Of a DNA stretch of 64,000 nt, positions 23,390-35,680 are shown piece after piece. Under the pieces are notes generated by a model that did not search any database, had not been told where the DNA came from, and saw only the letters and a list, made by a program, of their open reading frames with translations. This DNA comes from Polyodon spathula (lineage: Eukaryota > Chordata > Actinopteri > Acipenseriformes > Polyodontidae): NCBI RefSeq assembly GCF_017654505.1, contig NC_054536.1, positions 7,655,794-7,719,793 on the forward strand. The letters run 5' to 3'. Position 1 is the stretch's first letter. Every line of letters starts with the position of its first letter. The translations under genes and the position numbers were made by a program.

Positions 23390-23648
23390 CTATTTTTTGC
23401 GATTTGCAGGCCAACTAGGAGTGTTTCGTCTGAAATTCCTCCCACTGTTTGCGGCTCCAAACTTCAGGCCAGTCACCCTGGGCAGTCTTGTCACATTGTC
23501 GACAGGACCCGGGATTTGCACTAACTAACTGATCCTCCTTGTTAGCAGATTCTTCGGCTATGCACTCACTGCTTTCTGTAATTTTAATCTCAGTTTTGCC
23601 ATAAAAAGACAATAGGGTTGTCTGGGCTTTTCGTTTCATCCCTGTCAT
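23390..23648 (-). pseudogene. hAT-transposase-type N-terminal exon (TTF-like zinc finger), with stop
   Basis: On the minus strand an ATG at 23,648 opens a frame starting MTGMKRKAQTTLLSFYGK, followed by a Cys-containing segment and WPEVWSRKQWEEFQTKHS. That pattern resembles the start of hAT-related TTF/MYM zinc-finger transposases, where the next residue is usually Trp. Here it is TAG at about 23,415. Beyond the stop the frame continues to a good GTGAGT donor at 23,389, so this looks like a former exon. Repeated CTAGCTAG sequence surrounds it. No further exons were found. It is probably a transposon relic. Confidence 0.5.
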
Positions 23649-24539
23649 GGTTAGCTAAGCCTCCCGCCACAACTCATTCACTCAACTAACATTAGCTAGC
23701 TAATTTCATAGATCAAAATTGTGAGAGTATCCAATAATCCAACCAACAACAGTGTTTTATTTTTGGGGCAGTTGTGTTCATGTGAATAGCACAATTTTTT
23801 CTATTTTCTACACAGTAGTAGAGTATAATGGTGAATGGCAGTTATTTTTCCACACATCTGTTTAATCCACACCTGATTGGTCATCATGATGCCAGCTAGA
23901 ACACATTCCATTGTTCTGTTCCCTGCCCCTTACCACCTCCTGACCTATTACAGAGCACTTACAGCATGTTATGCAGGTCACACTGTGTGCAGCAGATGTA
24001 AAATCGCACTACGCTGTCCCTTATTGTATTCTAATGAATGTACGATCTATACAATTCGCTTGGGTATGGAGAGTGAGCATACGCTGAATCAACAACATTT
24101 TAAGTAGACATATGCCAACGTATACCCAGGACTACACCACTGGTGTTACAATAAGAATACCTCTGTTAAGAAAAGGGAACAAGACTAAAATGCTAAAATA
24201 TGTACAAGAACACAGAAATTGGACTATGGAAAAATGGTGAAAGGTGCTTTACTGTTGATGTTCACCAAGAAGAAGCACACCATACAAAATGTCTCAGTAC
24301 TAAACAATTTTAACACAAGAAGTGACCACAGACTTGTAATATGCAAAATACACCTAAACACAGCACTGGAGAGAGCGAAACAAAATCAATATAAAAATGC
24401 TCCAGCGACAAAGCCTGGTGTTTGAACTGGAACTGAAGAATAGATTCAGTGCTCTTCAAGATCTGCAAAAAGACGAAACAATTGAAGTAAATAACATCTA
24501 TGAAGAAGTGACGCAGGTAATTGCAGAAAAAGCAAAATA

Positions 24540-25966
24540 CACTCAACAAAAATATAAACGCAACATGCAACAATTTCAAAGATTTTATTGAGTTACATTT
24601 CATATAAGGAAATCAGTCAATTAAAATAAATTCATTAGGGCCTAATCTATGGATTTCACATCACTGGGAATACAGATATGCATCTGTTGGTCACAGATAC
24701 CTTAAAAAAAAGGTAGGGGTGTGGATCAGATGCAAATCTCCTTTGCATAGAGTTGATCAGGCTGTTGATTGTGGCCTGTGGAATGTTGTCCCACTCCTCT
24801 TCAATGGCTCTGCGAAGTTGCTGGATATTGACAGGAACTGGAACACGCTGTCGTACACGTCAATCCAGAGCATCCCAAACATGCTCAGTGGGTGACATTT
24901 CTGGTGACTATGCAGGTCATGGAAGAACTGGGACATTTTCAACTTCCAGGAATTGTGTACAGATCATTGCGACATGGGGCCGTGCATTATCATGCTGAAA
25001 CATGAGGTGATGGCGGCGGATGAATGGCACGACAATGGGCCTCAAGATCTCGTCACAGTATCTCTGTGCATTCAAATTGCCATTGATAAAATGCAATTGT
25101 GTTCGTTGTCCGTAGCTTATGCCTGCCCATACCATCACTCCATCGTCACCATGGGGCACTCTGTTCACAACGTTGACAACAGCAAACCACTCGCCCACAT
25201 GACACCGTACACGTTGTTTGCCATCTGCCCGGTACAGTTGAAACCGGGATTCATACGTGAACAGCACGGTTCTCCAGCGTGCCAGTGGCCATCGAAGGTG
25301 AGCATTTGCCCACTGAAGTTGGTTATGACGCTGAACTGCAGTCAGGTCAATACCCTGGTGAGGACAACGAGCATGCATATGAGCTTCCTTGAGACAGTTT
25401 CTGACAGTTTGTGCAGAAACTTTTTGGTTATGCAAACCCACAGTTTCATCAGCTGTCCGGGTGGCTAGTCTCAGACGATCCCGCAGGTGAAGAAGCCGGA
25501 TGTGGAGGTCCTGGGCTGGCGTGGTTACACTTGGTCAGCAGTTGTGAGGCCAGTTGGACGTACTGCCAAATTCTCTAAAATGACAGCTTATGGTAGAGAA
25601 ATGAACATTCAATTCTCTGGCAACAGCTCTGGAGAACATTCCTGCAGTCAGCATGCCAATTACACGCTCCCTCAAAACTTGAGACATCTGTGGCATTGTG
25701 TTGTGTGACAAAACTACACATTTTAGAGTGGCCTTTTTTTGTCCCCAGCACAAGGTGCACCTGTATAATGATCATGTTGTTTAATCAGGTTCTTGATATG
25801 GCACCCCTGTCAAATACTCACTAACAGGGATGCAAACAAATTTATGCACAACATTTGAAAGAAATGAGCTTTTTGTGTGTATGGAAATTTTCAGTGATTT
25901 TTTTATTTCAGCTCATGAAACATGGGACCAACACTTTACATGCTGCGTTTATATTTTTCTTCAGTG
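24540..25966 (-). mobile_element. Tc1/mariner element with inactivated transposase
   Basis: The 1,427 bp element is bounded by TA on both sides (24,538-39 and 25,967-68). Terminal inverted repeats begin CACTCAACAAAAATATAAAC on the left and CACTGAAGAAAAATATAAAC on the right when read inward. The transposase lies on the minus strand, from about 25,753 to 24,700. It shows the N-terminal helix-turn-helix region, VMVWAGIS and HDNARPHVA (second Asp). The first catalytic Asp is changed: the family's TDESRF reads TYESRF. Stops interrupt the segment before the TEHVWD glutamate motif. It is therefore not autonomous. Confidence 0.9.
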
Positions 25967-26101
25967 TAATTAGCTGGAGAACAGAGTACAAAATGCGACC
26001 AGAACATCAAGCAAAAGACAAAAGATCTCATGAAGAAACAAAGGGAAATGAAACAAACAGCAGCTCTGAAGTGAAAGATTGAATACACTGAGCTCTGCAA
26101 G

Positions 26102-26767
26102 TAGGGTTGCCACCTGGCCCCATAATTCTGGAACGGGACATGGTTTTTAACTTGCCCTTAAACTGAAATCAATAAACACGTGAATTGAGCACTAAGCACT
26201 TGCTTAATTTATACTGCTTCTTAATTATCCGAATCATTGTGATAATACAAATCTTACAAAATAAAAAAAAGCATCTTGAACAAACGTGTGTAGGTTTATT
26301 CAAGATATTTATTTTTATTTTGTACAAAATGATATTTCAGTTCTCAATATTTAAAATATGCTATTTATATCCTTTTAATTAGTAATATATAGCCCTAATT
26401 TACATTGACTCTCCCAATTAAATAACAACACTGATCCAGTGTTCACGCTGTCTGGTGTCAGGAATAGTGAACAGCTGCTCAGAATTAATGATTTCAGTAG
26501 GATAATATACTATTAGAAACTATAAAGAAACTTTAAAATATATATTTCTAACACTATTAACAAAATAAATATTGATGTACTTATTTATTTCATTTGTTAA
26601 AAGCTATTATTGTATTGTCATGCTGCCTCAAGATAATTAATCACCAGAATCAATTTAGCAAAGGTTTAGGGCTCAATTCACATGTTGATTTCCTTCAGTT
26701 TAAAGGCAACTTTAAAATGCTGTTCTCTCTCAGTGTTCCGGAAATATGGGGCCAGGTGGCAACCCTA
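26102..26767. mobile_element. non-autonomous hAT element with perfect 8 bp target duplication
   Basis: The 666 bp element starts TAGGGTTGCCACCTGGCCCC and ends with the inverted match GGCCAGGTGGCAACCCTA. TCTGCAAG occurs exactly on both sides (26,094-26,101 and 26,768-26,775). That is the hAT signature. The inside is AT-rich without a transposase. It inserted into the RTE-like LINE remnant. Confidence 0.88.
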
Positions 26768-27140
26768 TCTGCAAGACAGTAATGCAGTGCATTTCTGAGC
26801 ATACACGGTCATTCAACTGTTGGTTGGAAAAACAAGGAATTGAGAAAACATATAGAGATCAACATTCACAGTAAGACTCCATAAAAACAGCGAAAAAATC
26901 AAGATTGAAAAAGGAGTTTGTCAAGGAGATGCATTTATTTATTTTTAAATCTGCACTGGGTCCAGAGGGCTCGGTACCGCAGCCACCATATGTAAACGAG
27001 CCTTGTGGCTCGGGTTTGTTTCACCCTTTTAAAGTACCGACCCAAACACATAGATGGAGGTTTTTGAAAGTGCTTACGCGTTAAGATTTTCAATAATACA
27101 AAATAAACAAAACAGAAAACAAAAACCTAGCTCTATATGA

Positions 27141-27344
27141 GCACTAACTACCACAGACAGGAACCTAAACTATAAAACAAGGCAGATAAGCCATTTACCT
27201 GTTAACAAAAACAAACAAACAAAAACACACACAGTTTCACACAAGTAGAGTGTGGAACCCCTTTTTTGTTGTTATATTTTGTGCAACAGGTAAACAGCTT
27301 AGCTATCCTGTTTTAGTTAGGTTCCTGAGTGTGGTAGTTAGTGC
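27141..27344. repeat. inverted repeat, arms about 60-65 bp
   Basis: The left arm (27,141-27,206, 'gcactaactaccacag' to 'cctgttaac') and the right arm (27,286-27,344, 'caggtaaacagc' to 'gtggtagttagtgc') are inverted complements with several mismatches, separated by about 80 bp rich in A. The structure could fold as a hairpin, or it may be two fragments of one repeat in opposite orientation. Confidence 0.65.
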
Positions 27345-27475
27345 TTGTAAGAGCAAGGTGTTTGTTTTCATTACCCCTTTTAATCAGGACCCAGGACCCA
27401 GAAATGGAAGTTTTAAGCGCTGATGCACTATTTTGAATACACAAACAAGAGTGGCGAAGTGCAATCTTTTCACAT

Positions 27476-27478
<3 letters not shown>

Positions 27479-27552
<74 letters not shown>
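27479..27552. repeat. (TA)n microsatellite
   Basis: About 70 bp of TA just left of a truncated Tc1 element. Confidence 0.95.
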
Positions 27553-27553
<1 letters not shown>

Positions 27554-27599
27554 CAAAATGTAATTTCACACTACGTATAAATTTACAATATGTAATTCG

Positions 27600-28590
<991 letters not shown>

Positions 28591-28838
28591 TATATACTGA
28601 AAAACATAACTTTATTTTAAAATATTAATAGCTACCTTATTTTAAAACATAAGTGTGCATTGTTATTTTTTATAGTGTTCCCCTTTGTGTGTCCTTATTG
28701 GTTGATGAACTGATATCCCTGTAATTTGGATGGTTCTTCTTTGGTTTCACAGTGGTCTATTGTTTGACAAGCTAATGGCTATCTCATTCATTCACCTGTG
28801 TGCAAAGGCCACCAGATGTCAAATAATGAACTTATCTT

Positions 28839-28931
28839 CAGACAGCAACACGTGTGCAGATCTTTGTGCTAAAACAAACAACAATTTTTCCAATGCAATA
28901 TTAGAAATAATAAATTACAATCCCAGTGTAA
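28839..28931 (+). pseudogene. ptchd3 exon 1 fragment, plus strand
   Basis: About 93 bp encode DLCAKTNNNFSNAILEIINY, closely matching DLCAKTNNEC-NAILEIIHYN in exon 1 of the intact minus-strand ptchd3 gene. No splice sites or wider homology accompany it. Orientation is opposite to the intact gene and to the second fragment at 29.8 kb, so the paralog it came from has been rearranged. Confidence 0.7.
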
Positions 28932-29440
28932 AAAAGCAGTATTAGTCTTCCCTAAACCATGTAGGCTACAACCCTGTTTTTCTTGGGGTGGCTGTTCGTG
29001 GAATGCATCTATCCAGTGCGCAGACCCCCATCAGAAAAATTTAGATCAGAAAGCTACAGGCTGTAGCAGCTCAACCTGGATTCTGTGCTGCGAGTGACAC
29101 ACACATGCAAGATAAATCATGTTACTTTTGTTTTAGATTAAAAACTACATTTGTTTTTACAGTTTTGTATGTGCATATACTTATTTACGCACTAGTTTCT
29201 TTTGAAATGTTTATTTTATTATAGTTTTTCATTTTTTGAAGTAGTGTTTAATATGTGGTTAGAAAATAAACCCTTTGTTTCATTCACTTAAATACAGCAT
29301 TTCAGCTGTGCAGATGTTTGATATGACGTGCTTGAATCAAACTTATGAGTTGTATCCGATGGTTTGTCTTTCATTTTAATATTGATGGTGTTTAAAATGT
29401 ACTGGAGGCAGTTCCAGGGCTGAAGTAGTCTAGAAATGTA

Positions 29441-29466
29441 CAGTGTGTGTGTGTGTGTGTGTGTGT
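29441..29466. repeat. (GT)n microsatellite
   Basis: About 26 bp of GT. Confidence 0.9.
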
Positions 29467-29796
29467 TGGAAAGGTAACCAGACAAATAAGTAGCTAATGT
29501 GTAGCATAACTCAGAATGTGGGTGACAACACATGGATTAATTTCTCTTGTTAAATGTTTTTTATCTTCATGGCAGCGTATGAAGCTCTCCTCACGATATT
29601 TGGAGTTGTTCTTTTCCTAATTACTAGGCAGAGACATTTAAATATCCTCTCCCCTAAATGACTATGAATTCAGTAATCTGCATTGGTACGGCTGATTAGT
29701 TTTCCTAAATCAGAACTGCATAGCAACGCATTTCCTGAAAAGTACGGCAAACATGTTGTGAGGGAAACTGTCATGACTTGTGCATGTAAACACCAC

Positions 29797-30170
29797 CTAT
29801 GACTGGTCAAAGTAGATGAATGCTGGGTGATAAACCAGTTCTGGGACTACAGTTCTTTACATCGTCTCTCAGCTCGTTCAGCATGTTCTTTTCCTTGATT
29901 GGAGTGGTAATATTTATGGTCTGAATAAAGAAGCGGGAGGCAATAATATCATCATTACAGATACTAATGTCTTGTTTAAAGGTTGGAAGAATAAACTTTA
30001 AATTGTCTTTAAATACTGTTTCATTATTTAAGCTGATATTTAGTAATCTAGAGCCATTCTCATATACTCTTAGCCAGGAAACAGACAGGCTTGCAACAAC
30101 ATACAACCGGTTTTCAAGTACTTTCAAGCAACGATGCACCTTTTTATTCCAATATTCTCTGTAACAACAA
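29797..30170 (-). pseudogene. ptchd3 exon 4 fragment
   Basis: About 370 bp on the minus strand align with 32,258-32,650 of the intact ptchd3 exon 4 at high identity, about 95% by eye. The encoded stretch includes SVSWLRVYENGSRLLNISL and FFIQTINITTPIKEK. Small deletions near 30,150 and in the AC-rich stretch near 29,848 shift the frame relative to the parent. There is no start, SSD or C-terminal part. It is a recent partial duplicate, about 2.1 kb downstream of the gene. Confidence 0.82.
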
Positions 30171-30220
30171 CCATAACACAAAACTACCAAGAATTTAATA
30201 TTCATTTGAATTGTATGCAA

Positions 30221-31479
30221 TGTAGGTTTAAACTCATGGATAAAAAAACAAAAATAACATCATTACATTTTTTGTGTAAATAAAAAAAACTACAAAAATG
30301 CCTTGTTTTAATACGTTATTGTTATTTATTAAAAATAAACAATGAAAAAATACAACCAATTTATATATATATATATTGTATCAAAAATACATGTTTAAAA
30401 TAAATACCACAGCTCAGCTTTTGCTTCAAAGCAGGCAATATTTTTACTATCAAGTTTTGTTTAAATACATTCAAACCGACTTCTACATATTTACTTTCTA
30501 TATGTCATGCTTTGCAAAAACATAATTTAAATTACAAACAAACATGTGCTTGATTTTGCTAAGCTATTAAAACAAATGCTCTTGAAAAAATCCAGGACAA
30601 AGTTTAACATGCAAACATGAAAGAAATGTTGACAAGCAGACGTACACGTTTTCAGAGGTTTTTTTTTTTTCTAAAATGCAACGGGCATATATTTTACAGT
30701 AAATGTCTGAGGGCGGTACAGTAAAACCTGCATTTAATAAATTGTAAGAGACTGTGGGGTATAATAAAGTGGCGCATTAAAATACAGCTAGCCAATAAAT
30801 AATTGTATTGATTGTAATTAACATCCATTTAAATAAGTACATACATTTCAGAAACAATACAGCATTATGTAATAAGCAGTGCCACAAAACAGTCCATGTC
30901 TTCAACAAGAAAATTCTTAAAGGTAATTAAAAAAACTCCTTATATATCGTGTACACACATGAGAGCTTATAGCCATGGTTTAGTGATAAACACATCTTTG
31001 TTTAAGATAATAATTATTCATTCAAATTCTCAATTTGCAATTGTTGAGGAAAAGCTACAGGTTGGATGGGCCATAAAGATGAGGTCTGAATTTCAGCAAG
31101 TTTAAATGAACTGCCCTACTTCATTCATGTCAACATTCCTTACACTTGCTGCAATAAATTTACTCTAGAGAATAATATCCTTCAGTCTGTACAATAATGA
31201 AATATGATGTGGTGTGTATAAACACTTATAAACGTTTACCCTGGTAAAAGCATACTCATGTGTAATAAAGCATAGAGAAATCGATTATAGGTAAGCATTG
31301 TAATGTTCAGAGAGGTATGGTAAGTCCTATTAAAAAACATGACAAGCCATGGCAAATGTATACTACAACCATGGTAAAAGCATGGGGAAACTGAAATTAT
31401 TGTTCAAATTTACTGTGGTAAACTTATATAAGGGATAAGTGCAGAGCATTGCCTTGAATTTCTGAAAGCATCATCAGAT
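30221..31479 (-). other. ptchd3 3'UTR and downstream region
   Basis: AT-rich sequence below the ptchd3 stop codon (minus strand). An AATAAA on the minus strand lies near 30,325-30,335 and could end the transcript. Around 31,240-31,400 the words CATGGTAAAAGCAT and their complement recur, resembling a small palindromic fish repeat. No coding sequence was found. Confidence 0.4.
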
Positions 31480-34400
31480 TTAAGAGCAGTCTGGATCCAA
31501 ATGTCCATCTGCATGCATCTCAGATGCTTTCTGTTTATAAGGTTCTCTTTTCAGGCTGTGGCTGCTGGTAGTCACAGGGTGTCCAAATGCATTACTAATA
31601 GCAACATCCCTGCCATCAACAGCAGCTGGGCCTGCTCTATCATCTTGTTCAAGGCCATGATTAGTAAATGTCAGAGCGTATCTAGATTCTTTATGATCAG
31701 CTCCATCTATGCAATTCCTGCTTTCATTATCTTTCACATCACTCTGCTTTTTACTAGTTACCTCCCCAGTCTTGCTACAAACCCCAAAGAAGGTCAGAAA
31801 CACTGGAAGAAATGTGAGACCATGAACTGCCCCAAATAGAATGACCAGGAACATGATTTTGAAAAATGTCCTGAAGATGTAGCTTTCAGCTGCAGCCAGA
31901 ACAACGACACCCAGTATAGTAGAAACTGCCCCCTGGACTACAGGGTAACCCAGAGTATAGAGCGCATCAACGGCCTTCTCATTTACATCGCGTTTGCTGT
32001 TTGACACAAATGCATAGGAAATATGTGCAGAAAAATCTACAGAGAAGCCTATACAGATGACCAGATTGATCATAGATATGGAGTCCAAGTTAACATTCCA
32101 GAAAGACATGAAGCCGGCAACACCAACAATGACAGATCCGATGGCAAACGTTACCCACAAAGAGCAAAGTGGATTGGGAATCAACAGGAGGGCGATGACC
32201 AACATTACTGCAGTTGCCACTGCAATATTCTGTATCGTGTTAGAGACTATGACTACATACTGGTCAAAGTAGATGAATGCTGGGTGATAAACCAGTACTG
32301 GGACTACACAGTTCTTTACATCCTCTCTCAGCTCGTTCAGCATGTTCTTTTCCTTGATTGGAGTGGTAATATTTATGGTCTGAATAAAGAAGCGGGAGGC
32401 AATAATATCATCATTAGAGATACTAATGTCTTGTTTAAAGGTTGGAAGAATAAACTTTAAATTGTCTTTAAATACTGTTTCATTATTTAAGCTGATATTT
32501 AGTAATCTAGAGAAATTCTCATATATTCTTAGCCATGAAACAGACAGGCTTGCATCAACATACAAGTGTTTTTCAAGCACTTTCAAACAACTTTCAATCT
32601 CTTGACGGACATCTTTATTCCAATATTCAACTTGTTCTGTAACAACAACCATAACTCTTGGTCCATACTCTGAAAAATAAGCATCCTCATCATCATAGTA
32701 GTTAACAACATATGAACCGTCATACGCCAGATTTCGAAGGTCTATACCTTCCTGCATCTGAAGACACCCATAAATACTGCTAGCCAGGTACCCCCCATAC
32801 AGCAACACCACAAACACTTTGGTCCATGTGTTTGTAAGAAAAGGGCCATAGTACCTCTTAAAGAACATATACACTGGCTGCTCTTTCTCACAGCCGGTGT
32901 CTGCATCATATGCCCCTCCTACACAGCACATGCTGTACCCTTTAGAGCGTCCTGCTGGACAGTCCTGCTCCACCTTCATGCACGTCAGCCAGTGCCTGTT
33001 GCCCTTTTCTCTTTTTCCATTGAGAGCCAAGAAAGCGCCAAAGAATGTTATGTTGTACAGATAGCAGAACAGAACTGCAGTGCCTGTGTAGAGGCAAAAC
33101 GACTGCACCGATCGGAAGGGTGTCATGATGCCTATGTAGAAAGCCAAGACATCAGTTAGAGTGGTGATGGTGATGGAGACGGCTGCCTCTTTATACGTCT
33201 CTGCCAAGCGGTCTGCCACGGAATCATGAACCTTGGTTTGCTGCCAGCAGGAGATCATAATGAACATGTCATCAACGCCAATCCCTAGAAAGAAAAAAAA
33301 ACATACATATATTTTTTCAATATGTATTTATGATAATAGTCTAAGTCAGGGGTTTTGAACCGGGGGTACGCGTACCTCTGGGGGTGCTTCTAAGGGTCAT
33401 AGGGGGTATGCAGAACGACTCAGAAATGCACAAATAAAAATGAATGGGAAAATATGATGATCTTGAATTGATTTTGAAAGTCCTCGGTCACTGGGCACCA
33501 TCAGCGGTAGACCTCTAAATCAGAACCTCTCCAGCCGACATCGGAACTGCCCACCAGTCTCTAGCTAGCTTGCGTGGAGTCGGGGTGCTCTCTCCATCCG
33601 GTCCAGCAGAGGATTCCTCCTAAAAGAAGGGTTTTTTTCCTCTCCACAGCACGGATGTAAACAGTAACCTCTGTTTGTCTTGTTTGTTTTTCCCCACTTA
33701 AGTCTATGTTGTGCAGTGGCTGTAGTTTTTTCTTTTCTATCCTCACAGGTGTGGTTCTGCAGGGGGCCAGGGGGCCATTTTTTGGAGGGTTAGTGAGGCT
33801 CACTTTCCCCGGCCTCCCTGGGCTATGCCCTTCGAGCTGGAGGTTCTGTGTCAGGCCAGAGGGGACCCCCGGCCACACTCTCTATCCTGTCGCAGCTCGT
33901 GCTCTTTCCCTATTCTAATTTTTAGACTCCCTCTCCTTCTCAGCTGTTGATGCGAAGTACGTTTCGCTGTCCTTTGATCTCTTACTAATCCCTCTACTTC
34001 TTTCTTTCTAGCTCCAGGACTCCTGTAAGCTCCATTCCACGATCCCGAGTCGCTCTTTTTCCTTTCAAGGCTCTTTGGAGGTTCGTTCGGTCCCGGAGGG
34101 TAGCTCAGTGATTAAGTCACTCAGCTGCAGCGGCTCTTCGAGAATCAGGTCCTCTGTTCCCTCAATGCCTTATGAGTAGCTCCATTCCCAAGTTGCCACG
34201 TAAGCGGATCTCCGCAGAGTGGGGGATTCTACCTATGTGTTTTCAAGTCTTAGGTCACCGGACCAGCCTTCGTCTACAAGGTTCTCCATCGCCGAGAGCA
34301 AGACTCCTGTTCTATCTCTTTATCTCTCTTCAAGTATCCTGGCGCTCTCTGAGCTGTCATGAAGCACTGCACTTGCTACTCACCATTGCCCCCTGAAGTA

Positions 34401-35611
34401 GGTTGTTTGCATTTGGATCGAAAATTTCTCTGGCTAAAAGAAAACTACATGGAAAAACACAAAACCTGAAAGTACTACCAAAATACAGTGAGAAAAAGGT
34501 GATACTTCTTTTTCTTTTTCCATGGTATTGCCCAAAGTGAAATAAAAATGACAGCAAAACAATGAGAAACCTGTGGAGATGATGTTACCAAAACAGAGTT
34601 ATTCTACTAAGACTGGTTTTAAGCCTTGGTAAATAAATATGGGAGAAGCATGCCAAACTGCGACATTGCCATGCAGATTTACTGCAGTGTATTTTTATAA
34701 TTGCATTTACAGTTTGCTTCATACCTAGAATCAGGAACGGGGCGTTAGCCACAGTCATAGCGAACGGCATTCCACAGTACAGCAACATCCCGAAAGCAGA
34801 CAGCACCGCTAAGCCTGCTGACAGGACTCCAAAGGTGGCAACCCATGCCTTATTTCTGACACAGTCAAACCTAAACAAACAACGCATTCAGATGGAATTA
34901 ACATTCTCCATGATGAGAAAAACATGAATCAAACTGTACTTTAGAAAAAATTATTCACTGCACTGTGTCAATTTAGCTGATAAAGCACTTATTTGAATTA
35001 AACATACATTTTTACGGTTCAGGTATTTATTTTATTTGTTTAGCACCATATTAGAGGCATAAACTCGCCAAAATAAACACTATGTAAAGGAAATACAAAC
35101 TAAATGGTTTTATAAACTGTTGCGCGAGGTGTAGGCTATGTTTAATTATAACAGACTGAATGATAAACTGAAAATACTACTACTACTAATAATAATAATA
35201 ATAATAAATAATAATAATAATAATAATAATAAACAGTACATACCTCAAGCAAGATACAATTGAAAAGAAAATGGCAAGGAAATACGTGATGGAAAACAAT
35301 GGGATCACTTTCTTAGAATTGCCTTCAAACTCCTGCTGCCTTGATAATGAAGTAAAATACGATACCTAGAAAGCAAAGGCGCTTTTAAAATACTGCACTA
35401 CATTATGTACATTCAATCTAAACTGTTACCAGGCCTAGTGTTAGTTTCAGGTACGCAGATAAAAGTGGTACGCAGCAGCTTGCTCGCGCAGTGCCCATTC
35501 AAATCTGGTATGTTTGTTTTCGGCCTTTTTCATCTTTTTAAATTACATTTATCATATTTTTCCGCCATTAAGAAAATAGTGAATATTTTGCGGTGAACTT
35601 CTAATTTTGTG

Positions 35612-35680
<69 letters not shown>

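Larger units (their letters stand above)
24120..26940 (+). mobile_element. RTE-like LINE remnant split by two later insertions
   Basis: Three collinear pieces: 24,120-24,537, 25,969-26,101 and 26,776-26,940. The first carries an endonuclease-end motif RSDHRLVICKI near 24,330. The middle carries a charged linker. The last reads like the start of the RT core (KIEKGVCQGDAF, close to the usual IxxGVRQGD). A Tc1 element separates piece one from piece two and a hAT MITE separates piece two from piece three. Removing both restores continuity with a single copy of each target site. Many stops are present. Confidence 0.6.

Noticed and set aside
34098..34170. A tRNA gene
   Set aside because: A- and B-box-like sequences are present but no cloverleaf can be drawn; more likely a tRNA-derived SINE head.
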